Source: Microbacterium sp. LWH7-1.2 (GTDB lineage Bacteria; Actinomycetota; Actinomycetes; Actinomycetales; Microbacteriaceae). From it: a stretch of DNA of 64,000 bases. The notes under the pieces were generated by a model. That model was not told where the DNA came from, made no database searches, and worked only from the letters and a program-made list of their open reading frames with translations. The position numbers were made by a program, and so were the translations under genes. Positions 17,997-26,662 of the stretch are shown piece after piece; position 1 is the first letter of the stretch; every line of letters starts with the position of its first letter. The stretch is taken from contig NZ_CP151637.1 in NCBI RefSeq assembly GCF_038397755.1, positions 1-64,000 of the forward strand. The letters run 5' to 3'.

Positions 17997-19286
17997 ATGC
18001 CAGACGCCTACACCCACGGTCATCACGAGAGCGTTCTGCGGTCGCACCGCTGGCGCACCGCCGAGAACTCCGCGGCCTACCTGCTGCCGCACCTTTCGGC
18101 GGGCATGTCGATTCTCGACGTGGGCAGCGGACCCGGCACGATCACGGCCGACTTCGCCGCGCGCGTCGCCCCCGGCCGCGTCGTCGGGACGGATGCCTCA
18201 GCCGACGTCGTCGCGCAGGCCACGGCCGACCACGCAGCCGAGAATCTCTCGTTCGAGGTGGGCGACGCCTATGCGCTGCCCTACGACGACGGCGCGTTCG
18301 ACGTCGTGCACGCCCACCAAGTGCTGCAGCACGTGGATCGTCCGGTCGACATGCTGCGCGAACTGGGCCGTGTCGTGGGCGCGGACGGGCTCGTCGCGGC
18401 GCGTGACGTCGACTACGAGGGCGTCATCTGGTACCCGCTGATTCCGGCGCTGGACGAATGGCTCGCGCTGTACCTCGCCACCCACCGCAGCGTCGCGGGC
18501 GAGCCGGCGGCCGGCCGTCGGCTCAAGGCATGGGCGCAGCAGGCCGGGCTCGCCGACATCCGCGCGACCGCCTCGCTGTGGCTCTTCGAGGACGAGGCGG
18601 ACCGTGAGTGGTGGGGCGGAATGTGGGCCGACCGCGTGCTGCAGTCGGCATTCGCCGACTCGGCGCGTGGGGCCGGCGCCGACGATGCGCTGCTGCAGCG
18701 CATCTCGGACGGCTGGCGCGAGTGGGCGGCCGCCGACGACGGCTGGCTCCTCATGCCCCACGGCGAGATCCTTGCGCGCGGCCCGCGTCGTCAGGCTGAG
18801 CCGGTGACCACCCCCGCCTCGCTTCCCGCCCGCAGTCGCCTCGTCCACGACGCCATCCGCGCCGCCGGGATCCCCGGAGACATCGTGGTGCTGCCGGATG
18901 CCGCATCCACCGCGGCGCTGGCCGCCGAGGCCCTCGGGGTCGAGGTCGGGGCGATCGCCAACAGCCTCGTGTTCTCCAGCGACGGCGCTCCGCTGCTCGT
19001 GATGACGAGCGGCGCGCACCGGGTCGACACCGCGGCGCTCGCGGAACGCCTCGGTCACGGCAAGATCCAGCGAGCGACGCCGGAACAGGTGCGGGAGGCG
19101 ACCGGCCAGGCCATCGGCGGAGTCGCTCCCACGGGGCATCCGGCGCCGCTGCGCACGATCGTCGACGAGGACCTCGCCGGCTACCCCGAGATCTGGGCCG
19201 CCGGCGGCACGCCGCACACCGTGTTCCCGATGACCTACGACGAGCTGGTGCGCCTCACCGGCGGCACCGTGATGAAGGTCGACTGA
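17997..19286 (+). CDS. Fusion of class I SAM methyltransferase and YbaK-type aminoacyl-tRNA deacylase
   Basis: A 429-residue protein with two recognisable halves in one uninterrupted frame. Residues 1-265 form a SAM-dependent methyltransferase, with motif I at ILDVGSGPGTIT (39-50), an acidic post-I segment (VGTDASADVV), and YALPYDDGAFDVVHAHQVLQHV. Residues ~277-429 form a YbaK/EbsC domain (LGVEVGAIANSLVFSSDGAPLLVMTSG, then GHGKIQRATPEQVREATGQAIGGVAPTGH), the type that hydrolyses mischarged Cys- or Pro-tRNA. A GTG at 18804 (codon 270) could also start the second domain alone. These are normally separate genes, so the fusion could be real or a lost stop codon. Confidence 0.8.
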   Translation: MPDAYTHGHHESVLRSHRWRTAENSAAYLLPHLSAGMSILDVGSGPGTITADFAARVAPGRVVGTDASADVVAQATADHAAENLSFEVGDAYALPYDDGAFDVVHAHQVLQHVDRPVDMLRELGRVVGADGLVAARDVDYEGVIWYPLIPALDEWLALYLATHRSVAGEPAAGRRLKAWAQQAGLADIRATASLWLFEDEADREWWGGMWADRVLQSAFADSARGAGADDALLQRISDGWREWAAADDGWLLMPHGEILARGPRRQAEPVTTPASLPARSRLVHDAIRAAGIPGDIVVLPDAASTAALAAEALGVEVGAIANSLVFSSDGAPLLVMTSGAHRVDTAALAERLGHGKIQRATPEQVREATGQAIGGVAPTGHPAPLRTIVDEDLAGYPEIWAAGGTPHTVFPMTYDELVRLTGGTVMKVD

Positions 19287-19366
19287 CCCGGCAGCGGCTC
19301 CTCGGCGGGGGCGGGGCCGCAGCATCCGCTCCGATCACGTTCTGCGTGTCGTTCTGCGGGACGATC

Positions 19367-19395
19367 TTGACGACCCCCGACGGGCGCGGTAGACA
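19367..19395 (+). promoter_or_regulatory. Promoter of the M14 carboxypeptidase gene
   Basis: -35 TTGACG (19367-19372), a 17-bp spacer and -10 TAGACA (19390-19395). The leader to the ATG at 19472 is about 70 nt and contains AGGGGA as ribosome site. Confidence 0.55.
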
Positions 19396-19471
19396 GTGAC
19401 CGTCCGTATCGGCGTAGATGGGGGATCGCCGTGCCTGAACGGACTTCGAGCACGCGTGACAGGGGAAACGC

Positions 19472-22400
19472 ATGATCCGTCAGCTCGCCATCGCCACCAC
19501 TGCAGCCCTGATCGTGACCGGTCTCGCTGTGACGCCCGCCGTCGCGAGTCCGGAGCCGCCACCGGCCGACGACCTGCTCGCCGTCTACGAGGGCACGGTC
19601 GATGCCGAAGGACTGGGGGCCATCGTGGATCTCGGCGTCGACCGCCAGGAGATCGTGACCTCCGCGGGCGACGAACCGGGCGAGGTCGAGGTGCAGGTCA
19701 TCCTGAGCGGCGATCAGGCGGCGCAACTCGCTGCCGGGGGCGCGGAGCTGACGCCGAAGCAGCCCGCGGCTCAGCGTCGGACGATGGCCGCGAGCGACGG
19801 CGTGTTCCGGATGTACAGCGGGGAGGGAGGCATCCTCGAGGAGCTCATGGCGGTCGCCGCGGCTCACCCCGACTTCGCCCAGTTCCGCGTCATCGGGAAG
19901 ACCACCCAGGGCAAGGACATCGGGGCTGTCCGCCTCACCGGCGGCGTCGCGGATCAGCAGGACGGCAGCCGACCGGCGACCGTCTACCTGGGCGCTCAGC
20001 ACGCGCGCGAGTGGATCACCCCCGAGATGGTCAGGCGACTGCTCGACCACGTCGCGACCTCGTACGACACCGACAGGCGCATCACGAAGCTCGTCGACAC
20101 GACGGAGCTCTGGTTCGTGCCGGTCGCCAATCCCGACGGCTACGACTTCACTTTCCAGGACGGCCGCCGCCTCTGGCGCAAGAACCTGCGCGACAACAAC
20201 GGGGATGGCGCGATCACCACCGCGGACGGGGTCGACCTCAACCGCAACTTCCCGACGCGCTGGGGTTACGACAACGAGGGATCCTCGCCCGCCCCGTCGA
20301 GCGATACGTATCGCGGACCGGCACCGGCCTCCGAGCCCGAGACCCAGGCGCTGGACGGACTGTTCGCGGCTCTCACCCCCGAGTTCCTCGTGAACTACCA
20401 CTCGGCTGCGGAGCTGCTGCTGCACGGCATCGGCTGGCAGGTGGCGACACCTTCGCCCGACGACGTCATCTATGAGGCGATGGTGGGCGACGATGCCGAT
20501 CCGGCGATCCCGGGCTATGACCCCGACCTCTCGGCGGAGCTGTACACCACCAACGGCGACACCGACTCCCACGCGCAGGAGGCCTACGGCACGCTCGGGT
20601 TCACCCCCGAGATGGGCACGTGCGAATCCGCGTCGAACTCGGTGCCCGGCGACCAGTGGGAGGCGAGCGACTGCGAGAGCGGCTTCAACTTCCCCGCCGA
20701 CGAGGGCCTGATCCAGGCGGAGTTCGAGAAGAACATCCCATTCGCCCTCGCCGTCGCCGAGTCGGCGAAGGACCCGAACGACCCGGTGTCGGTCGTCGGC
20801 CGGGATGCCGAGGACTTCCGCGTCGATTCGTTCTCCGTCTCGTACGGTGACCCGCAGACCGTCGCGGTCTGGGCGAAGCACGACCTGCAGAAGAAGCAGA
20901 TGAACTACCGCATCAACGGCGGGCGCGCGAACGTCGTTCCGGTGCGCGAGTGGCAGGGTGGCGAGCGCTACGGCGACGAGAACACCGACTATTACGGCGA
21001 GTACCGCGGGACGGTGACCGGTGCCCGGGCGGGTGACAGCGTCGAGGTCTGGTTCACGGGCAAGCGGGACGCCCGGAACAACACGGGTCCCGGCGCCGGA
21101 AAGCCCGTCGAGAGCGAGCGCTTCACATACGAGGTGGTTCAGGACACCGGGAACACGGCGCTCGTGATCGCGAATGAGGACTACAGCGGTGCCGTGAACG
21201 ACGGCGAGCCACCCCACGCTGACGAACCCGAGTACCTCGACGAGCACGTCGCGGCGCTCGAAGCCAACGGCGTGACGCCGGATGTCTGGGACGTCGACGC
21301 GGACGGCGTGCCGCACGATCTCGGAGTGCTCAGTCACTACGACGCAGTGCTGTGGTACCTCGGCGAGAACCGGCTGACGCAGGACGAGGAGGACCTGCTC
21401 ACCGACACGTACCTGTTCGGCGAGGTCACTGATCTCTCGGTCGCAGAACGCCAGCAGTACCTCACGATCGCGGTGCGCGACTTCCTCAACGAGGGCGGCA
21501 AGCTGGCCATGGCCGGAGAGACGGTCGGATACTACGGCCAGCTCGGTGCGGCGCTCGGAGGGATCTACTACGGCCTCGACGGCGCGCCCGACCAGGACTG
21601 CGTCGTGACGTCGGACTTCTTCGCGGACTGCCTGCTGCTCGCCGACGACTTCACGCAGTACTGGCTGGGCCTCGACAGCCGGACCCCGGTCGCCGCCGCC
21701 GGAGTGGCGGGAGTCGACTCGCCGTTGGAGGGTGTGGAGGCCCCGTTCGGCGGTCCCGCGACGGAAGACAACCCCGTCGACGAGGCCGGTCAGCTCACGG
21801 CGACGAGTGACGTGCTCCCCGTCGCCGAGTTCCCGCAGTTCGAGAGCTGGGCCGCGGCCGAGTATCTGGACCCGTCGGGGCCGTTCATCCCCGTCGGGGG
21901 AGAGTGGGCGATGTTCGCACCGCACATCGACGACGGCTACCAGCGGATCGCGCGCACCTACAGTGTTCCGGTGCTCGGGCAGGACGGGACGGCCACGTTC
22001 GCTGCGCAGTTCTCGTACTCGACCGAGCTCGGCTACGACCATGTCATCGTCGAAGCACGCGTGGTCGGCACGGAGGATTGGACGACGCTCGTCGATGCCA
22101 ACGGCGCAACGACGAGCGCACCCCCGGCCGAGTGCGAGGCCGGGTTCCTGCTGGCGGAGCATCCGCGGCTCGCGAACTACCTGACGCTCGGAAACCCCTG
22201 CGCGTCGAGCGGTGACACCGGCGCGTGGAACTCGTTCACCGGCAACTCGGGCGGATGGGTGCCGGTCTCGTTCGATCTGTCGCCGTACGCGGGAGAGGAC
22301 GTCGAGATCGTCGTGAGCTACGTGACCGACCCGTTCACGGGAGAAGTCGGGCTCATGGTGGACGACACCGCGCTTGTGCTCGACGGCGTGGCGACCGAGA

Positions 22401-22624
22401 TCGAGGGCTTCGAGACCAGTACCGGTGCGTGGGAGGTGCTCCCGGCGCCCGACACGAGTCCGGGCAACGCGAGCGACTTCTTCCGCTACGACGCGGAGGG
22501 TCCGTTCTACAGCGCCACCGCAACGCCCGACACGCTCCTGTTCGGCTTCGGACTCGAGCAGCTCGAGTCCGACGAAGCCCGCGAGGAGGTGGTGGCGAGG
22601 ATCCTCGGGCACTTCGCGGGATAG
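19472..22624 (+). CDS. Secreted zinc carboxypeptidase (peptidase M14) with large C-terminal extension
   Basis: A 1050-residue exported metallopeptidase. A signal peptide (LAIATTAALIVTGLAVTPAVA, cleavage near residue 26) is followed by a prosegment. The catalytic domain spans about residues 110-430: zinc ligands His177 and Glu180 in QHAREW, substrate-binding Asn/Arg in VDLNRNF (257-258), the third zinc ligand His310 in VNYHS, and the general-base Glu380 in LGFTPEMG. The remaining ~600 residues are extra: a beta-rich module, a ThuA/glutamine-amidotransferase-like stretch (VIANEDYSG to GGKLAMAGETVGYYG), and an acidic beta-rich end with GWVPVSFDLSPYAGEDVEIVVSY, resembling an immune-inhibitor-A-like module. 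Role: extracellular protein breakdown. Confidence 0.88.
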   Translation: MIRQLAIATTAALIVTGLAVTPAVASPEPPPADDLLAVYEGTVDAEGLGAIVDLGVDRQEIVTSAGDEPGEVEVQVILSGDQAAQLAAGGAELTPKQPAAQRRTMAASDGVFRMYSGEGGILEELMAVAAAHPDFAQFRVIGKTTQGKDIGAVRLTGGVADQQDGSRPATVYLGAQHAREWITPEMVRRLLDHVATSYDTDRRITKLVDTTELWFVPVANPDGYDFTFQDGRRLWRKNLRDNNGDGAITTADGVDLNRNFPTRWGYDNEGSSPAPSSDTYRGPAPASEPETQALDGLFAALTPEFLVNYHSAAELLLHGIGWQVATPSPDDVIYEAMVGDDADPAIPGYDPDLSAELYTTNGDTDSHAQEAYGTLGFTPEMGTCESASNSVPGDQWEASDCESGFNFPADEGLIQAEFEKNIPFALAVAESAKDPNDPVSVVGRDAEDFRVDSFSVSYGDPQTVAVWAKHDLQKKQMNYRINGGRANVVPVREWQGGERYGDENTDYYGEYRGTVTGARAGDSVEVWFTGKRDARNNTGPGAGKPVESERFTYEVVQDTGNTALVIANEDYSGAVNDGEPPHADEPEYLDEHVAALEANGVTPDVWDVDADGVPHDLGVLSHYDAVLWYLGENRLTQDEEDLLTDTYLFGEVTDLSVAERQQYLTIAVRDFLNEGGKLAMAGETVGYYGQLGAALGGIYYGLDGAPDQDCVVTSDFFADCLLLADDFTQYWLGLDSRTPVAAAGVAGVDSPLEGVEAPFGGPATEDNPVDEAGQLTATSDVLPVAEFPQFESWAAAEYLDPSGPFIPVGGEWAMFAPHIDDGYQRIARTYSVPVLGQDGTATFAAQFSYSTELGYDHVIVEARVVGTEDWTTLVDANGATTSAPPAECEAGFLLAEHPRLANYLTLGNPCASSGDTGAWNSFTGNSGGWVPVSFDLSPYAGEDVEIVVSYVTDPFTGEVGLMVDDTALVLDGVATEIEGFETSTGAWEVLPAPDTSPGNASDFFRYDAEGPFYSATATPDTLLFGFGLEQLESDEAREEVVARILGHFAG

Positions 22625-22654
22625 GGCGCGAGCCTTCACCAGGCGCCGGGTCCG

Positions 22655-24544
22655 TCAGCCGCTCAGGATCTCTCGGCAGGTGACGGCGGCGGCGGCCGAC
22701 CACGCCTGCGGCCGGCACGCGGCAGGGTATGGAGCGGGGACCGGCGTCGTCGAGCGATCATCCCCCGAGTAGAGCTCGGGCATGCGGAAGCCGAATGCCT
22801 CGGCCGCCGCGAGCAGGCCGTCGACCACGACGAGCGCCTCGTGATGCAGCCCTTCGCGCGCCATGCCGCGGGCTGCGATCGCCGAGTCATGCGCCCACAC
22901 GCTGCCGCCGTGGTAACTGAGTGGCCAGTACCCGGCGGCCTCCGACGACATCGTCCGCACACCGAACCCTGATGTCATCGAGGCGCCGGTCAGAAGCCGC
23001 GCGACCTCGCGTGCCTGATCCGGGTCGAGGATGCCGGTGCCGAGAAGGTGGCCGATGTTCGAGGTGAGCGTGTCGACCGGCCGACCATCGCGATCGAGTG
23101 CGATCGCCGGGTACCGGCCCTCGGGCGTCGTCACCCAGAAGCGCTCGGCGAACCGGCGGCGCAGGTCTGCCGCCCATTCGCGCAGCGGTCCGGCGCCGTC
23201 CTCGTCGAGCGACTCGAGTAGTGCGGCGCCCTGGACGGCGGCCTCGTAGGCGTAGCCCTGCACTTCGCACAGCGCGATGGGTCCGCGCGCCAGCGTTCCA
23301 TCGCGCCACTGAATCGAGTCGCCCGAGTCCTTCCATCCCTGGTTCGAGAGCCCTCGCCCTGTCTCGTCTACGTAGTCGAGGAACCCGTCGTCGCCGGCGG
23401 ACGTGACGATCCAGCCGAGTGCGGCGCGCAGCGCGGGCACGAGTGCCCGCACCTCCGGCTCCGGCATCCCGGCGGCCGCTGTCTCGGCGAGCAGGCATAC
23501 CCACAGCGGGGTGGCGTCGACCGTGCCGTAGTACACCGGGGGAAGGAGGATGCCCTCACCCGGCATCGCCAGTTCGCCCGCACGCAGTTCGTGCAGGATC
23601 TTGCCGGGCTCTTCGGCCGTTTGCGGGTCTGCCTTCGTCCCCTGCAGCCGAGCGAGTACACGGAGAGTGGATGCCGCGATCCCGGGGTCGACGGGAAGCA
23701 TCAGCCGCGCGGACCAGAGCGAGTCGCGTCCGAACAGGGTGAAGAACCACGGCGCGCCCGCCGCGAGGAACTCGTCGGCCGGCGTGCCGGGAAGCGCGAG
23801 GCGCAGTGCGTCGAGGTCGGAGAGCGCGCGATCCACCCACCGTCGCAGCCGGGAGTCGCTCCTGGCGGGGACGTCCAGCGCTCGCCAGCGCGACCCCGAG
23901 GCGGCGGGTGCGACGGCGAGGCCGGGGTCGTGGAGCTGCAGGATCCACTCGGTCGACCACTCACTGTGGGGAGGGCAGTCGACCGACCACTCGACGATGA
24001 TGGACTGATCCTCCGATCGCACGCGCGCGTCCGGAGCCGAGAGCACCAGCACCTTCTCGTCGCTGAAGAGGCGAATCCGGTGCGAGTCGGCGTCCATCGC
24101 CCACGAGTGGGATGTCGACGAGCCCGCCTTCACCTCCTGGAGGGGTGCGAAGTCCGGCATGATTCGCAGACGCAGGCTGGTCGACATGGGTGTCGCGAGG
24201 TGCGAGCGCACCGTGAGCTTCTCGCGCACGACCCCGGGCTCGACCGCCCGGACGCGCTCGAGCCGCACCTTCGGGTCGGGCTGGTCGTCGTCGATCCCGC
24301 GGAGGAGCGCCGTGAACGAGACCGTGGACGCCGAGACTTCGCCCACCGAGATGGCCTCGGGGATCGATGCCTCGGCCCCGGCGCCGTAGGTCAGCTCCGC
24401 CTCGCGGACGAAGCGCGTGTCACCGTGGTACACGCCGTCGATCGCCTGTGCGCCCAGGTCGCCGGCGCGCCCCGACCAGACCTGCGTGGGCGCCCGCAGC
24501 GCCACGACGGCGTCGGACAGGAACGGCTGCAGACCGGCGCTCAC
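22655..24544 (-). CDS. Glycogen-debranching-type glycoside hydrolase (amylo-alpha-1,6-glucosidase family)
   Basis: A 629-residue cytoplasmic protein. The N-terminal ~200 residues carry the GDE_N_bis-type beta domain (GAQAIDGVYHGDTRFVREAEL). The rest is an all-helical toroid with APWFFTLFGRDSLWSARLML, HELRAGELAMPGEGILLPPVYYGTVDATPLWV, DSIQWRDG and EVQGYAYEAAV, all typical of bacterial amylo-1,6-glucosidase relatives. The GTG at 24544 overlaps the permease stop as GTGA, which fixes the start and ties the enzyme to the ABC transporter. It probably processes the imported oligosaccharide, perhaps an alpha-glucan. The sugar is not known. Confidence 0.82.
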   Translation of the reverse strand: MSAGLQPFLSDAVVALRAPTQVWSGRAGDLGAQAIDGVYHGDTRFVREAELTYGAGAEASIPEAISVGEVSASTVSFTALLRGIDDDQPDPKVRLERVRAVEPGVVREKLTVRSHLATPMSTSLRLRIMPDFAPLQEVKAGSSTSHSWAMDADSHRIRLFSDEKVLVLSAPDARVRSEDQSIIVEWSVDCPPHSEWSTEWILQLHDPGLAVAPAASGSRWRALDVPARSDSRLRRWVDRALSDLDALRLALPGTPADEFLAAGAPWFFTLFGRDSLWSARLMLPVDPGIAASTLRVLARLQGTKADPQTAEEPGKILHELRAGELAMPGEGILLPPVYYGTVDATPLWVCLLAETAAAGMPEPEVRALVPALRAALGWIVTSAGDDGFLDYVDETGRGLSNQGWKDSGDSIQWRDGTLARGPIALCEVQGYAYEAAVQGAALLESLDEDGAGPLREWAADLRRRFAERFWVTTPEGRYPAIALDRDGRPVDTLTSNIGHLLGTGILDPDQAREVARLLTGASMTSGFGVRTMSSEAAGYWPLSYHGGSVWAHDSAIAARGMAREGLHHEALVVVDGLLAAAEAFGFRMPELYSGDDRSTTPVPAPYPAACRPQAWSAAAAVTCREILSG

Positions 24545-25449
24545 TCCTTCACCGCTCCCTGGCTCGCGTTCATGATCCTCCGCTGGAAGATGAAGAAGAG
24601 CACGGCGACCGGGATCGTCATGATCAGCGCCGCGGCCAGCTTGAGCGGATACTGCGTTCCCTGACTGAGCTGACCGGAAGCGAGGCTCGCGACCCCCTTG
24701 GTGAGGGTCGTCAGCTCGGGAGACTGCGTGGAGACGATGAAGTGCGACAGCTCGTTCCACGATCCCTGGAACGACAGGATGATGATCGTGATCAGCGCCG
24801 GCCGCGCCATCGGAAGGACGACGGACCAGAAGATGCGGAAGGTGCCCGCACCGTCGATCCGCGCCTGCTCCTCGACCGACACCGGGATCGACTCGAAGAA
24901 GTTCTTCATGATGAATACGCCTGCGGCGTCGACGAGCAGCGGCAGGATCATCCCGGCATACGAGTCGTAGATGCCGAGCTGGTTGATGACGAGGAACCGT
25001 GGGATGAGGAGCACGACGCTCGGCACCGCCATGACGGCGATCACCGCCGCGAAGACGACGCCGCGTCCCCGGAAGTTCAGCCGCGCGAGGGCGTAGCCGG
25101 CGAGCGACACGAAGAACACGCGCAGGAGGGTGACGCTGACCGTCACGATGGCCGAGTTGCGGAACCACACGGGGAAGTCGCTGCGCAGGAACAGACGCTC
25201 GTAGGCCGCAGTCGACCAGACCTGGGGGAGCAGCGCCACAGGGTTCACGGCTGCTTCGGCATCCGTCTTGAACGACGTTCCCAACTGTACGAGGAAGGGA
25301 TAGATGTAGATGAGCGAGATGCCGATGAGCACGGCGTAGAGAGCGATCTGCCATCCGAGCCCCGAGGTCCGGCGACGTGTCGGGATGCCGGCTCGTGGCG
25401 TCGGCTGCGGCGCGGGCGTCTGCGCCGTGCCGACGATGGTGTCGGTCAT
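24541..25449 (-). CDS. Sugar ABC transporter permease, MalG type
   Basis: A 302-residue inner-membrane subunit with six expected helices. The N-terminus is cytoplasmic and Pro/Thr-rich, followed by helix LYAVLIGISLIYIYPFLVQL. The EAA loop that docks the ATPase is EEQARIDGAGTFRIFWSVVLPMARPAL (about residues 190-216). It ends FFIFQRRIMNASQGAVKE, the usual MalG-type finish. It overlaps both neighbours by four bases. No ATPase gene is in this cluster, so a shared MsiK-type ATPase encoded elsewhere is expected. Confidence 0.9.
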   Translation of the reverse strand: MTDTIVGTAQTPAPQPTPRAGIPTRRRTSGLGWQIALYAVLIGISLIYIYPFLVQLGTSFKTDAEAAVNPVALLPQVWSTAAYERLFLRSDFPVWFRNSAIVTVSVTLLRVFFVSLAGYALARLNFRGRGVVFAAVIAVMAVPSVVLLIPRFLVINQLGIYDSYAGMILPLLVDAAGVFIMKNFFESIPVSVEEQARIDGAGTFRIFWSVVLPMARPALITIIILSFQGSWNELSHFIVSTQSPELTTLTKGVASLASGQLSQGTQYPLKLAAALIMTIPVAVLFFIFQRRIMNASQGAVKE

Positions 25450-26651
25450 CGCTGGCCTCCGTTCTGCGGGTCACTGTCTCTGGCGCCGGGCGCCTGTGCG
25501 GGGTCGGGAGGACTGGGCACCTGGTTGGACGCGACGGTCGCGGGGGTCGCGGTGGCCGGCCGGGTGGGCAGCTGATACTGGCGCGCGCGACGCCGGGACA
25601 CGGGCCGCTCCCGCAGCACCCAGCGCTGGAACATCGTGAACAGGACGATGATCGCGAAGAGGATGAACGCGATCGCCGCGCCCTGACCCCAGTCCTGGTC
25701 GAGGAAGCTCGCGTCGTAGGACAGATAGGCGGGAGTCAGCGTCGTCTTCGCCGGTGAGCCTCGTGTGCCGGTGTAGATCTGATCGAACACCTGCCAGCAG
25801 CCGATCAGGCCCAGGGTCAGCACTGTGAAGAGCGCGGGCCGCAGCTGCGGAAGCGTCACACGCCAGAACCGCTGCCAGGCGTTGGCCCCGTCGACCATCG
25901 CGGCTTCCTGGATCTCCGGGCCGATGTTCTGCAGCGCGGCGAGGAACAGCAGCATGAACGTGCCGCTCGTCGTGAAGATCGCCATGACGATGAAGGCTGA
26001 CATCGCCACCGACGGGCCGGCCATCCAGTTCCACCACGAGACGGCGATGAAGCCGTTCCCCGTCAGCGCCTCGGGTCCCTCCCGGACGCCGAGTCCGGAG
26101 AGGAGCACATGGAAGATGCCCCGCGGGTCGGCGAACCAGTTGGGTCCGTCGATGCCCACCACCGCGAGGACCGCGTTGACGACGCCCCTCGGGTTGAACA
26201 GGAACAGCCACAGCACCGTGATCGCCACGGTCGCCGTCACCGACGGGAAGTAGAAGGCGGTGCGGAAGATCCCGCGACCGCGGAGGACTGCGCCGTTGAC
26301 GAGCAGAGCGAGGAACAGCGACAGTGCCGTCTGCAGCGGCACGACGAGGAGCACGTACCAGGCGTTGTTGCGCATCGCGATCCCGAAGTCGCGTGCCGCC
26401 AGGCCGTCGCCGGTGGCGACGGTCGAGTAGTTCTGCAGGCCGACGAAGCTCACGCTGCTCGAGAACGGGCTTCCCCGGCCGCTCCAGTCCGAGACGCTCA
26501 CCCAGAGCGCCATGAGCACCGGGACGAGCAGGAAGACCCCGAGGATGAGGATGACGGGCAGGGTGAACACCCAACCCGACAGCGTCTCGCCGCGACGGAT
26601 CCCCGATCGGGGGTTCCGTGCACGGCGAGGCGCTGAAACGGTGGCAGTCAT
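25446..26651 (-). CDS. Sugar ABC transporter permease, MalF type
   Basis: A 401-residue membrane subunit starting MTATVSAPRRARN at 26651. The first helix is GWVFTLPVILILGVFLLVPVL and the EAA loop is EIQEAAMVDGANAWQRFWRVTLPQLRPAL (about residues 245-273). The C-terminal ~60 residues form a long hydrophilic Arg/Pro-rich tail (RERPVSRRRARQYQLPTRP and on), longer than usual for the family. The 4-base overlap with the MalG-type gene and the 11-nt distance from the binding-protein gene show one operon. Confidence 0.9.
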   Translation of the reverse strand: MTATVSAPRRARNPRSGIRRGETLSGWVFTLPVILILGVFLLVPVLMALWVSVSDWSGRGSPFSSSVSFVGLQNYSTVATGDGLAARDFGIAMRNNAWYVLLVVPLQTALSLFLALLVNGAVLRGRGIFRTAFYFPSVTATVAITVLWLFLFNPRGVVNAVLAVVGIDGPNWFADPRGIFHVLLSGLGVREGPEALTGNGFIAVSWWNWMAGPSVAMSAFIVMAIFTTSGTFMLLFLAALQNIGPEIQEAAMVDGANAWQRFWRVTLPQLRPALFTVLTLGLIGCWQVFDQIYTGTRGSPAKTTLTPAYLSYDASFLDQDWGQGAAIAFILFAIIVLFTMFQRWVLRERPVSRRRARQYQLPTRPATATPATVASNQVPSPPDPAQAPGARDSDPQNGGQR

Positions 26652-26662
26652 CGCGACGCGCC

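Noticed and set aside
18804..19286. Separate YbaK gene starting at GTG 18804
   Set aside because: No stop codon separates it from the methyltransferase, so I report one fused gene, though internal initiation remains possible.
24545..25474. N-terminal extension of the debranching-type enzyme into the permease gene
   Set aside because: The upstream codons are a shadow frame of the permease. The GTGA overlap at 24541-24544 gives a normal start.
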